Below are positions 35,001 to 46,112 of a DNA stretch of 64,000 bases, piece by piece. Location of the stretch: contig OY821519.1 in assembly GCA_963682025.1 (NCBI GenBank), positions 11,087,668 through 11,151,667 on the forward strand. The letters are read 5' to 3'. Each line of letters starts with the position of its first letter. Positions within the stretch are counted from its first letter, which is position 1. The stretch comes from Cordilura impudica (lineage: Eukaryota > Arthropoda > Insecta > Diptera > Scathophagidae). Position numbers and translations under genes: made by a program. The notes under the pieces are model-generated. The model saw nothing but the letters and a program-made list of their open reading frames with translations. It was not told the DNA's origin and searched no databases.

Positions 35001-35204
35001 TAATAATATAATGTAATAAAAAGCAATCGGAACTTTTAAGCTTCAGTACCAGAGTTGATTACAACAATTAACAAGAGAAAATGGTACGAAAGAAAATGTA
35101 TAAAATCTAAACCGTTATTTAGTTTCTGACGTTTTAAACACAATTCTATTTTTCAATATTTTAATTTTATAATTAATTAAATTTTATTAAAGAACACATG
35201 AACA

Positions 35205-35292
35205 GGTTCGGACGGAATTATGATACTGTATTCTTTTCAGATGAATCAAAGTTTAATTTAAGAGGCCATTATGGAAGAACGTTTGTACGACG
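35205..35292 (+). pseudogene. Tc1-like transposase middle fragment
   Basis: Reads YDTVFFSDESKFNLRGHYGR then TFVRR. DESKF holds a catalytic Asp. The fragment stops at CGACG, immediately before the Transib heptamer at 35293, so Transib copy D entered this Tc1 gene. Confidence 0.75.
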
Positions 35293-36413
35293 CACAGTAG
35301 CTGAGAATCGTTTTTCATTGGCCAAAATTCTCCAACTTTTGAACCGATCAAAATATTTAAGTAGTTTTTTTTAATGGATAGATATTTAGTAGAACTTGAC
35401 TTAATTTTAATTTCATTAAAATTGATTGAGTATTTTTTAAGGAATTCTAGGTCAAAGCTTAACTTTTGATTTTTTAACTTTTAGCGTTAAATATGGGTTT
35501 TTTATTTATTAAAAAATGTCATAATATTTGGATTATAACAGAGTTCAGAAAAAAACACACACTGAATAAAAAACTCGTACATATATGTAAACAAACATAA
35601 CTTAGACCAACACACACATATTTTTATTTTTATATCAATTATGTTTGTTTTTAAATCAAGGTTCAGAAAATACACACATGAAACACACAATGTTCTGTTC
35701 AAAAGCAGCCAACACATATCTTTATTTTCATATCAATTATGTGCGTTTCTAAATTTTCTACGGTGCCCAACACAACCATGACTGTGTTCGTTTTAATATT
35801 TCGTTATTTACACGAACATTTTTGTATCACGTACTTTTTGTTTCAATCACACATAAACCACACATTTTTGAGTGTTGCTTTATTTGAAGTTCATGTTCTG
35901 GTACGTGTACTGAAAAAAAAACAGAACATGTACAATAAACAGGTTCGAGTTCAGTTATATTTTAAGTCGTGTTGTGGCTCGTGTACTAAGAAAAAACAGA
36001 ACATGTACAATAAACAGGTTCGAGTTCAGTTATATTTTAAACACGACTTAACGATTATAATAATAAATATTACAAACATTTTTTGTAATAATGGGATTTT
36101 TACACTCAAAAAAAAAAAAAAAAAAAAAAAAATATAGTAAAATAAACTGGAAATTTTGCTATTATTACTGAAATATTAGAATTTTTTGCTTTTAAATCTG
36201 CAAATTTGTTTACACTCAAAGAATATTTACACTTTAAAAAAAAGTTAGTAATATTATTTAAAAATGTTGCTATTACTACAGAAAAATTTATTAATTTTTG
36301 CTGCCAAATTTGTTAATTTTAGCAATATAAATCCGCTGAACATTAGCGCAATGATTTTAATTTTTTTTAAATTTTGATATGAAAATATGGGTTTTTATAT
36401 TTTGAATCTTTCA
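35293..36413 (-). mobile_element. Transib 3' end, copy D (inverted), interrupted
   Basis: The terminus CACAGTA (heptamer with its last base changed) at 35293-35299 follows CGACG. Two blocks, 35293-35540 and about 36070-36413, match the tail of Transib copy B in inverse orientation; for example CAAAGCTTAACTTTTGATTT and TTTGCTGCCAAATTTGTTAA. The 35541-36060 segment is extra and carries a 75-bp tandem duplication. No transposase coding survives; the far end is cut by Helitron j. Confidence 0.75.
35896..36048 (+). repeat. 75-bp tandem duplication
   Basis: ACAGAACATGTACAATAAAC followed by AGGTTCGAGTTCAGTTATAT occurs at about 35921 and again 75 bp later (35996). The two units are almost identical, so the duplication is recent. 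Confidence 0.85.
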
Positions 36414-36786
36414 TCTATAATATTAATAGGCTAGGCGATTTCTTGTGACCGATGTTTTGCTCTACCGTTTTATCCCGATTTTGACCAAATATATATCATT
36501 TGAAAGGTACTTATTTTTAGCCGTCTTGCAGATTTACAGATTTTTAAATTTCTTCCTTTATTTTTAGTAAATTACATTTAAAGTTGCTACTAACACATAC
36601 ATAAAATTTTACAATGATATGTGTGTGTTTATTAAATTTGTTAATGTGTTTGTATTTTGAGTTTGTTTTTTGTGTTGATTTGTGAATTGGCTATAATTGA
36701 TTAGCATACCTTTAGGGTCTTTATTTAATGAAAAAATAAAATTTCCAAGAATTTGCACTCGAATTTCGAGGGCTGGAATCTGCTAG
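36414..36786 (+). mobile_element. Non-autonomous Helitron, copy j
   Basis: TCTATAATATTAATAGGCTAGG after A, ending CTCGAATTTCGAG GGCTGGAATCTGCTAG before T: an end-to-end intact family member. Confidence 0.93.
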
Positions 36787-36789
36787 TTC

Positions 36790-37265
36790 CAATAATTGGT
36801 TTATGGAATCTAATATATCTGTGATGTCTTCATCTTCAAGTTCTTCTTGGCTCTGATATTTTTCTGACGATCGACTTTTATCAACGACATCGCTCGGTAT
36901 ATTGTAAGTGTAACAGCACCCATTTTTCAATTTCAAACCTTCTTTTATACGTATTACAGAACATAACAACTCGCATTTTATGCTGTTCAAAGTTTACTTT
37001 TAACTAAAGCTATTAAACTAAACAAACGTTCAACTTCGACTTTTAAGAAAGACAAAACTAATAAAGACAATACAAATATTGAGAACTCTTTAAATGGATT
37101 TTCGCCAATAGAATTTTTTTGTTAACTTTAATCAATAAAGAGGTTGTATTCAGTGTTGTATCCCAATATTGTTCTGTGATATTAACTCCATTGGATTTGA
37201 ATTTTTTCTGTTTCAGATGATCTAAATTTAAACTCTTCTAATATATTGGTTATCGGTCCTTTTAC
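36790..37265 (-). pseudogene. hAT transposase C-terminal remnant
   Basis: The minus strand reads NPFKEFSIFVLSLLVLSFLK then VEVERLFSLIALVKSKL (about 37115-36990), followed by NSIKCELLCSVIRIKEGLKL and KNGCCYTYNIPSDVV, with an acidic tail EELEDEDITDIL. The EVERLFS block is the hATC dimerization signature. Several stops and frameshifts. Different from the other two hAT genes. Confidence 0.65.
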
Positions 37266-37805
37266 CCGGTTCTATGTGTTTTGTATTGAAAATTTTGGCA
37301 TTTTTTTAATGCAATTATATTTTTGGCAATCGACTTTTTAATTCATTAAAAACTGTTGTTGGTGTTTACATTCTTCTATTTCAAAATGTTTTGTTATATT
37401 TGTTGAAAGAAACGAGCAGAGTGGTAAAAAGAGTAGTACACAAAATTCTCGTATTACACTTTGAGAAATTATAACATATCAATACCATTACAATTAAAAT
37501 TGTTTATTGAAAAATAATGAAAAAAAAATAAAAAAAAAGATGCTAAATGCAACTTTCTATTAATATAAGATGCTAAGTTAGCATCTAGCATCTTTTCATA
37601 AATTTTGGATGCTAAACGACAAAAAAGTTGCTAAATCTAGCAACTAAAATGCTAAAATGGCAACACTGTGTTGCTGAATTATTTAAAAATTATCACCAAT
37701 TAGGTGCACGAATGTCGCTCAAGATTTAATGAAAATTGAAAGAAATTATCAAGGATTTTGGGACAAAAGCATGCTGGGAGACTATTGCTGTAAACAAAAT
37801 ACAAA
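37266..37805. other. No feature recognised
   Basis: AT-rich. A repeated 'gatgctaa' motif (37540-37660) is the only internal pattern seen. Confidence 0.45.
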
Positions 37806-37810
37806 CGATG

Positions 37811-40800
37811 CACAGTGGCGCCCGTAGAGCAAACGAGGTTGCAAAAATCAAAATTTTCATGTGCGCCGACGAAGTTTTGAATAAACCCATGTTATAGGAA
37901 ATTTTTCAACGATTTCAAATATGCTGCTCTTAATAATATCACTTTTTAGTTTAGAAGACATAACCGTTCAAAGTTGACCGACTTTCGGTTTTCAAAAAAA
38001 CACACAATTTCTAGTCAATTTGTTACGATTTCAGGTGTAATATCACGAAAAATAGGTAACGAATCGCCTTATTTTTTGTTTGTGTTGATTGACGTATTTA
38101 TTAAATGTATAATGATAAAAAAAAAAAAATTAACTGTTTGCTTTGTGTTTCTCCTGGTAAATCACTATTTAAAAACTATCCGTTTTTCGCTATTTTTCAA
38201 CTTTGACGGAAAATAAAAAAAATCTATATTTTTCTATATTTGCCATATTTGCAAAACATGTTCTTTGATTATTTCTTTACATAATTCAAAAGGTTTTATC
38301 TGCCCGTACGTGCCCGTTTGGCTTCTAGAGGTAAAAAAGTTTAAAAAGACATGGTTGCAGAAATTGTATGGCGTGCATCCCTTACATGTTTTGACTGACA
38401 GTAGTTTGATCTAATAGTTTGAAAATTGCATTTTAAGTCGGTTGTCTACCTGTGAGCCTCTGCCAAAGTCTACTCCCAATACAATACTACTCATTGAAAT
38501 TCGCAGGTACGCACCTCACTTAAAAATTACTTTGGAGTACAAATGGTCAAGAACAATATTGACTTATGGTCCCACCAGGTAGGCACAAATCTTATTTAGA
38601 CACGAGCATAATATCAAAATTGCATAATTCAGCCTAAATCCATATGTATGCAGGGAACAGGTAAATTTTTAGGCATGGTAGCATAAGCCTATATATTGCA
38701 AAATAAGCATAATGCCTGGATTAGTCTACGACTCAAAGTTGGCGCAACAAATACTGAAACCATGGCGTTAAACAATTTAAAATTATTTGAACTGTTTAGA
38801 AGGTCAACCACACCAAAGTTTTTCACGGAAGCTGCTTTAGAAGAACTTGATAGCTTATACGGAAATATTGAGAGAAGCGAAATTATAAAAAATAATTTTT
38901 ATCTGATGTATGCAAATATTAAGGCAAAATGGGTGAAACCTAATCGAACCATTCAGAACTTCAACTCCAAATACGAGGACTGGCTTAATGAAGACACCAT
39001 CCTGGATATATTGGCAGTAGATAAACCCAAGTATTGAGTATTGAGGAGTGTTCAATTTTCACAAGAAAGAGGAAACTTGCCGATGCCACCAATGACTTGA
39101 CCACGAAGCATTTATCGGACGCGCTGTCTATTAAATATACAATGGATAGTGAAAGAGTTATGTCGCAGATTACAAAATCTGTTGCTGATGCAAGCCCACT
39201 GCGACTAAAAAGGATTAAGGAAAGCATTCCCACGCCCTCAAACGCACACATTAAAAAGTATGGTTCCGAAGAAGCCTTGGCCTTGTTTATGGACTTACAA
39301 CTTTCCAAAGAAAAATATGAGATACTACGGACATCCTTGATGCGACACGGGGCTGACGTTTTACCAGGATACAAGCATATTACGCAAGCCAAAATAAATT
39401 CACGACCACTGCATACGGAGTTTACGGAAGTCTCTGTGAAAGCCAATCTGCAGGATCTCATGGCCATTCAGCAAAACGGTTGTTGGAGAGTCTTCCTGAA
39501 AATGAGGTGAAAATTCTTCCTGAGAAACTGACATTGATCAGAAAATGGGGCTGCGATGGATCATCCGGACAAAGCGTTTATAAGCAAAGGATATCTTCCG
39601 ATGACGCTACAATATCGGACGGAAATATGTTTATGGCATCTGTTGTTCCTTTGCGGCTAAAATCTGATGTTTCCCTACACTGGAAAAATCATGTTTCAGT
39701 TTGCAAGGGAATCGGCAGAACTCATAAGGACCACGGTGAAGGACATTGAAGAACAAATAAGCAAGATTAAGCCTACAAAGCTGCAAATTGGAGAAGGAAA
39801 ATATATTGAATGCAATTACGAGTTCCACCTGACCATGGTTGACGGAAAAGTCATAAACGAACTGACAGGAACAACCTCAACATTGTCATGCCCGATTTGC
39901 AAAAAGAGTCAGAAGAACTTTGGTAATTTAAACGATTCTACAAACGAGGAGAATTACGAATATGGAATGTCACCATTGCACGCAAGGATAAGGTGTATGG
40001 CGTATACCCTACCACAAGAGGAGGAAACTTCGATGAAAATACATCAATAAAGGATAAGGAAAAGATCAGAAAGAAGCAAATACAGGATGCTTTTCTTAAA
40101 CAAGTTGGACTAAAAGTAGACTGTCCCAAGCACGGATACGGTAACTCAAACGATGGAAACACTTCTAGGAGATTTTTTGAAAATGATGAGGCAGTAACTA
40201 GAATCACTGGAATTGACAATCAAATCGTGAAAAGATTGGGAACGATTTTGAATGTTTTAAACTGCAAAGAAAATGTCAATTCTACAAAATATGGAGAATA
40301 TGCATCGAAAACTGCATCTCTTTTAGCAGAAATGTATCCACAGAAGAAGTTGACCCCGACCGTCCATAAAATATTGGCGCATGGCAAAGATATAATTGAG
40401 TACCAGTCTTTGCCACTTGGAGAGCTTTCTGAAGAAGCACAGGAGTCTCTTAACAAATTTTATAAAAAATATAGATTGCAGAACACATTCAAAGCATCAA
40501 GGGTAAGGCAAAATTAGGACCTCTTCAACATGTTGGCAGCATCTTCCGATCCACTTATTTCTTCCCTGCGGCATGTGAAGTCACGAATAGAGTTAGAAAA
40601 TAATTATAGTTTAGAAATGATTAGTCTTTTAGATATACCTTCTCTTACGAATTGTGATGAATATTTTACAGAAAATTTAAAAAAATAAATTAAAAAAAGA
40701 AGTAATTTTTTTTTAATTTGTTGGGTAATAATTTAAAACATAAAACCCTAAAGAAAAAAAAATAAAAACAATCTAAAAATGAAAAAATAATTTTTTTTAG

Positions 40801-41008
40801 TTACCATAAAATTGATTTTTCTACAAATTTTAACTTTGATAACCCATAAGTAGGCCCCTACAAAGCGTAGCACCGTAGCACCCTTTCCCAACGCTCATTT
40901 CATAGGCTGAACAGTTATCTATAATATGCTGTTTAAACTGTTCAATTATGTTATTCGGTTCAAAAGATATGATTTTTGCAACGAAAAAACTCAAATGGCG
41001 CCACTGTG
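37811..41008 (+). mobile_element. End-to-end Transib element, copy A, with RSS-like termini
   Basis: The left end CACAGTGGCGCC (37811) and right end GGCGCCACTGTG (41008) are exact 12-bp inverted repeats. Flanking 5-mers CGATG (37806-37810) and CGACG (41009-41013) match at 4 of 5 positions, consistent with a decayed GC-rich 5-bp duplication typical of Transib. At the left, heptamer CACAGTG is followed by a 23-bp spacer and GCAAAAATC. At the right, read inward, the spacer is 22 bp and the same GCAAAAATC follows. The 3198-bp body contains one transposase gene on the plus strand. Confidence 0.92.
38762..40688 (+). pseudogene. Transib transposase (RAG1-core-like), frameshifted
   Basis: Cut-and-paste transposase of the family from which RAG1 derives. 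I chose the ATG at 38762 (AAACCATGG context). N-terminal segment MALNNLKLFELFRRSTTPKF to about 39030, then a frameshift. KRKLADATNDLTTKHLSDAL (about 39070-39130) is followed by a second shift near 39478. Catalytic block 1, KWGCDGSSGQSVYKQ, has Asp at codon 39555-39557; VVPLRLKSD ends near a small deletion (about 39675). Block 2, LTMVDGKVINEL, has Asp at 39841-39843, followed by CPIC. A third shift falls near 40000. PTVHKILAHGKDIIEY leads to LGELSEEAQESLNKFYKKYR, with Glu at 40443-40445 aligning with RAG1 E962. A stop at about 40515-40517 interrupts; the frame goes on as DLFNMLAASSDPLISSL to 40688. All three acidic residues remain, but the gene is broken. Confidence 0.93.
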
Positions 41009-41013
41009 CGACG

Positions 41014-43122
41014 TGCAAATAACGCCATTCACTTTTGAAAATTCATTGATTTTTAAATAAACTAATGATTTTTTATGTAAAAATCTAATAAAAATATTAT
41101 TTTTGTATCTCGCAAACCTGACATGATAGAGAAAACCCAATTACAGATTCGAATTCAGCCGACCAAATTACCCTAGGAAAGGTATTTGATTGCTCCAGTC
41201 CAAAACCTTGTTGGCTAGTGTTATTATTTATATCACAAATCAACATTGAATTACTGATAAAAATATTAAAATGTTTTATTTTTTTTTGCTTGTTTGTTAT
41301 AGAAGATTTAAAAGTTGAAACAAGTTTTACAGTCAATTTGTGTTTTTTAACCCGAGTTTTCGATTCTCTTTTGAAGTTGGTGTACATTAACATTTGCACA
41401 TGCTTGACTTCTCTTATGGTTATTCTTTAGTTGTTCATTCGCACCAATTAAAATATTAAATTTCTTCGTATGCATCAATTTAAAATACAATAATTTGAAT
41501 AAATAATGAAGAAATTATTGAAGAAATTTTAGAAGAATAAGAAAAAGTGTAAAATCCTCAATTTCATATAACGAGACTTTTTTTGCTTGCTTCTCTACCC
41601 CTTTCGCCTACAAAGACCAAAACCACAGCCATTTTATCGCAAACTAAACAACATGCACCGTTTAACTTGTTTCTTATAACAAAACAAATAAATCAGTGGG
41701 GATAAAACTATAAACCATGATTGATATAATGTTTAATTATTATCTACCCAACAAAAACAATTAATCATGCAAATAAAAACAAAAAAATTTTAGATATTAT
41801 TTTCGAAATTAATATTTATTTAAAAATCGTCCTATAGAATATATTACTGAAATACAAGACAGATTTTATTAATAATTTTACAAATAAAATTGTTAATGGA
41901 AACAAAAGGTTCCCATATAAAATTGGACCTATTCACAGTATCATAATATCTACATCTATTATATGGGTAGGGCAGACTTAGAAAAAAAATAAATATTTTT
42001 TTTAAATTTGTATTTCTAAAATTGTATTTGTAAATATATTTTCAATAAATTTTTTTTAACTTTTCATAAAAAGTGTCTCAATGACATTGTTTTAAATAAT
42101 TTGGCACTGTTATTTTAAACGTTTATCCCGTAATTATAATGCTTAAGAAATAACTTGCATTCGGTGGCCTCAATTGTAGCTGGGCTAAAAGTTTTTACAT
42201 ATGTATGTATATTTGTTTTTGTTAAATACACAATTATTTTTAAGCATAATTGTGGTTTATTTATTTCTTTAAAATAGGTTAAGAAACAATAAATTGTACA
42301 AATGTAATGTGATACTACTGCTGATGGGTGTGGGAGCTATCGTAATGGCGCGGGACAATATTTTTGTATACTAAGTATCTTAACCCATGCTTGTTCGTTG
42401 TTTGATTCTTGAATATCAAATGTTACTTCTTAACGAATAATAATTCCAAGTAATAATGAAAAACAGAAATATTTATTACGGCATTACAAACTAAAAATTT
42501 CGAATTAAATTTTTAATTTTGTTGTTTTATTTTTGGCCTTTAGGGCCAAAGGGTTAAATTTTTTTATTCAACTAATTTGGACGTATAAAACCTTGAATTC
42601 CCTGTCTGAAAAGGGTTAATTGTGAATTTCAACATATATATATATTTTAATTTTGTGTTTGTTGGTTGGTTGGTGGCTTGCGGCATTATTTTGAAAATTT
42701 AATTAATGCAAAAGCATTTTCTATATGTCTGCTTAATTATACTTCAAGCTGCCTTTGTTCTCTAAATTAAGCGAGTTTTATTAAATTTAGCAAAATCTTT
42801 TCAATATAATTTTTCCTTTGCTGAGCATAAACTGCACGACAAACATTGAATTCACAATGAATGGAAATAATGTATAATTATATTTAGTATTAGCTTTTCT
42901 TTAGATATTTTTACACAATATATCATATATTCATATAACAGATGTTTGTAACTTTCAGTTAGCATTAACAAAAATTAGAACACTTTTTCAAAATAAAGTT
43001 TTAAATCTTTACTAAATTGTTAGGATCCTTGGTATGTAATCTTTTTAAAGGGTCTTTCAATGGTACATTGTAGTCGTTATTTAAAAAAAAAAAAAATCAT
43101 TTATTTGGTGACAACAAAATAA
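41014..43122. other. AT-rich stretch, no gene
   Basis: No terminal repeats, tandem array or coding similarity. A short (TA)n run lies near 42633-42645. The open frames at 41097-41430 show no domain. Confidence 0.55.
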
Positions 43123-43499
43123 TCTATAATATTAATAGGCTAGGCGATTTCTTGTGACCGATGTTTTGTTCTACCGTTTTATCCCGATTTTGACCAAACG
43201 TATATTATTTTAAAGGTATTTGTTTTTAGCCGTTTTGCAGATTTACAGATTTTTAAATTTTTTCCTGTATTTTGAGTAAATTGCATTTAAAGTTGCTACT
43301 AACACATACATAAAATTATACAATGCAATGTGTGTTTTATAAAATTTGTTAATGTATTTGTAAGAAAAATGTGTTTGTTTTTTGTGTTGATTTGTAAATG
43401 GGCTATAATTGATTAGCATATCTTTAGGGTCTTTATTAAATGAAAAAATAAAATTTCGTAGAATTCGCACTCGAATTTCAAGGGGCTGGAATCTGCTAA
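43123..43499 (+). mobile_element. Non-autonomous Helitron, copy k
   Basis: TCTATAATATTAATAGGCTAGG after A; the 3' end is CTGCTAA (CTRR with final G changed) before T. The terminal hairpin has one substitution (CTCGAATTTCAAG). Confidence 0.9.
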
Positions 43500-44320
43500 T
43501 TACTTTAAATATTTTATACTCCTTCAATTGCAGTTCCTTTACTAAAGTATTTTTGTTTTAAAGTTTATTTTCTTAAAAGGTATCTATCTATTCCTTAAAA
43601 AGTACAATTCTTTAAAAAGTACATTTTCTTAAAAAGTACCTTTTCTTAAAAAATACATTTTCTTAAAAGTTAAATTTTCTTAAAAAGTACAATTTCTTAC
43701 AAAAGTACCTTTTCGTAACAAAGTGCATTCTCTTAAATAAGTACCTTTTCTTAAAAAGAAAATTTTTAAAAAAATTATCTTTTCTTAATGAAGTACCATT
43801 TCTTAAAAAAGTACCTTCTCTTAAAAAAGTTAATTTTCTTAAAAAAGTTAATTTTCTTAAAAAATTTAATTTTCTTAAAACAGTATCCATTATAAAAAAG
43901 ACAAAAGTGCATTTTCTTAAAAGGTATCTTTTCTGCCAAACTATATTTAAAAAAAAGAATCTTTTTAAAAAAAAAATTAATTTTCTTAAAAAAGTACCAT
44001 TTCTTATAAAGTTCCTTTTCTTAAAAAGCACATTTTCGTAAATAAGTAAATGTCCTTTTCTTAAGAAACTCCTTTTTCTTAAAAATAAATTTTCTTAAAA
44101 AAGTGACTTTTCTTAAATAAGTACCCTGTTTTAAAAAAGTACATTTACTTAAAGAAGTAAATTTTCTAAAAAATACCTTTTCTGATAATTTAGATTTTTG
44201 TTGACCTGTTATGTTGTTGAAGGGTGAGTATAGTTCGGCTTAAGATCATCGGTTGTTGAAAGATTCTCTTTGTTATAAGAAAATTTTTGTTAAAAATAAA
44301 TAATTTTAATTTTTAAACAA

Positions 44321-44396
44321 TATTTATAACAATATTTTTTTTCCAATATATTTCTATCAACTTTGTTGATCATCATCAGGGATTATCTGATAAATA
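44321..44396 (-). ncRNA. Candidate hammerhead ribozyme, left arm
   Basis: On the minus strand CTGATGA is followed by TG, the perfect stem ATCAAC-AAA-GTTGAT, an A, and GAAA, in the order of a hammerhead core. GAAATAT can pair with a downstream ATAT to form stem III, leaving the cleavage triplet ATT. The bases after it (G, TTAT, AAATA) pair with C, ATAA and TATTT upstream of the core, giving stem I with an internal loop. Hammerheads are known in Penelope-like elements. The extra TG at the base of stem II departs from the ideal. Confidence 0.5.
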
Positions 44397-44591
44397 ACAA
44401 TATAAATAAAAACACAACTAATTTTGAATTAAACATTAACAAAAAACATTAAAAAAAAAACATTTAAAAATTATATTTACTTTAAAACAAATTTTTAATT
44501 TGTTTGAGTTACAACTTCTCTTCTTCTCACTGTGTAATTGTCAATTAACTTTTGTTTTAATCGTTTGTGTTTGTCAACCGTATGTCTGTAT

Positions 44592-45256
44592 ATCTTAGCG
44601 AGGTTTACTGTATCTCTCTTTGTCCTTGGGAAAATTCATTATATGAAGCATATCCAGCATAAATCTTGTCCTATAATTATTTTCCTCTTGTAAAATTTTT
44701 GTGGAATCAAAGTTTGGTTTATGGTTGTTTATTGAACAATGGGCAGCGAGTACAGTTTTTTTCCTCTATTGGCCTGTTTCTTTTTAATTACCAACTAATT
44801 TCATATATAAGATTATATTTATCATCTTTATCTACTTTTGTTTTGGTTTTGCTAAATAATTTTCCAATTGTATTGCCCGTTTTAAATGCTACCTCGTATT
44901 TATCGCGATTGTATATGTTGGTATTCTTTATTCTCTCAGACAACTCCGGTATATATGTATGTTGTCGATTTATATATTTTTGTTGGTTTCGGTTCTCTGA
45001 CAATCCTATTTTTAAATTTTACATGTTCGATTAGATCTCGAATAGTTTTCTTGGGAAATTCGTTTTTGCGCAATGTATCTTCGAAAATAATGGTGTTCTC
45101 CTTATAAAATTCCTCATCACTTATGTCCAAAACCCTTTTTATAAAATTTGTTTCCGTATTTATTATAATCCTCCGAGAATGTTTCGAAAATAAATTAATC
45201 AATCTTCCCGAAGCTGTAGTTTTCTGATGCCAATTTAACTTAAGTGATATGTGCAC
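44592..45256 (-). pseudogene. Penelope-like RT end, linker and GIY-YIG remnant
   Basis: The minus strand reads LKLNWHQKTTASGRLINLFS then KHSRRIIINTETNFIKRVLD (C-terminal RT segment), IFEDTLRKNEFPKKTIRDLI and, in a neighbouring frame, PELSERIKNTNIYNRDKYEV and AFKTGNTIGKLFSKTKTKVD, ending KYNLIYEIS. That is the linker leading into the GIY-YIG endonuclease. The distal part of that domain is recognisable as TVLAAHCSINNHKPNFDSTK followed by LHIMNFPKDKERYSKPR (about 44765-44615). The GIY/YIG strands themselves and most of the RT are missing. Two or more frameshifts. Confidence 0.82.
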
Positions 45257-45649
45257 CTATAAAAGTCTAACAAAAGACCCACACTCGCTGCCCATTGTTC
45301 AATAAACAACCATAAACCAAACTTTGATTCCACAAAAATTTTACAAAAGAAAAATAATTATTGGAAAAGATTTATGCTGGAAATGCTTCATATAATGAAT
45401 GTTCCCAAGGACAAAGCTCTTAATTATAACAGAGATAGAGAAACGTCGCTAAGATCTGTGCAGCCATACGGTTGACGAACACAAACGATTAAAACAAAAG
45501 TTAATTGACAATTACACAGTGTGAAGAGAAGCTGTAACTCAAACAAATTAAAAATTTGTTTTTAAGTAAATATAATTTTTAAAGATTTTTTTAAAATTGT
45601 TTTTTGTTAATGTTTAATTGAAAATTATTTGTGTTTTTATTTATATTGT

Positions 45650-45727
45650 TATTTATCAGATAATCCCTGACGATGATCAACAAAGTTGATAGAAATATAT
45701 TGGAAAAAAAAAATATTGTTATAAATA
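45650..45727 (+). ncRNA. Candidate hammerhead ribozyme, right arm
   Basis: Counterpart of the left-arm motif. The core here is CTGACGA, differing from the left arm only at the seventh core position, the one that is free in the CUGANGA consensus. Stem II (45676-45690), GAAA (45692-45695), stem III strands (45695-45698 with 45713-45716), predicted cleavage after 45717, and stem I (45650-45654 with 45723-45727, 45660-45663 with 45719-45722) are all retained. Confidence 0.5.
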
Positions 45728-46112
45728 TTATTTAAAAATTAAAAAAACTTGTGTTTTATTCATTTTTAATAAATATGTTCTAATAACAAAGAGAATCTTT
45801 TAGCAACCGATGACCTTAAGCCGAACTATATTCACCCTTCAAATACCTTTTCTTTAAAAAGTAACTTTTTATTAAAAAAAGAACCATTTCTTAAAAAATT
45901 TCATATTCTTCAAAAACTATCTTTTCTTAATATGTAATTACATTTTCTTAAAAAAAAAGTATATTTTCTTAAAATTTACCTCTTCTTAAAAACTAACATT
46001 TCTTAAAAAAGTAAATTTTTTTTAAAAGTACCTTTTCTTAAAAAGTACCTTTTCTGCAAAAATAATTTTTTCTTACAAAATTACCTTTTCTTAAAAATGT
46101 ATCTTATATAAC

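Larger units (their letters stand above)
44191..45843. mobile_element. Penelope-like element in inverted head-to-head form
   Basis: A minus-oriented copy (45256 down to 44191) contains the end of the reverse transcriptase, the linker and GIY-YIG region. A second, shorter copy of the 3' half runs in plus orientation (about 45275-45843). The arms match in reverse over about 570 bp: GGGTGAGTATAGTTCGGCTT against AAGCCGAACTATATTCACCC, and CTCGCTGCCCATTGTTCAAT against its complement. Inverted or partly tandem arrangements are common for Penelope-like elements. The element lies within the 17-bp satellite. No exact target duplication was read. Confidence 0.85.

Noticed and set aside
36110..36137. Poly-lysine end of the 35739-36137 frame
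   Set aside because: Encoded by an A-run; the frame covers a 75-bp tandem duplication and transposon debris.
43663..44031. 122-codon FLRK-rich frame
   Set aside because: Translation of the 17-bp TTCTTAAAAAG satellite.
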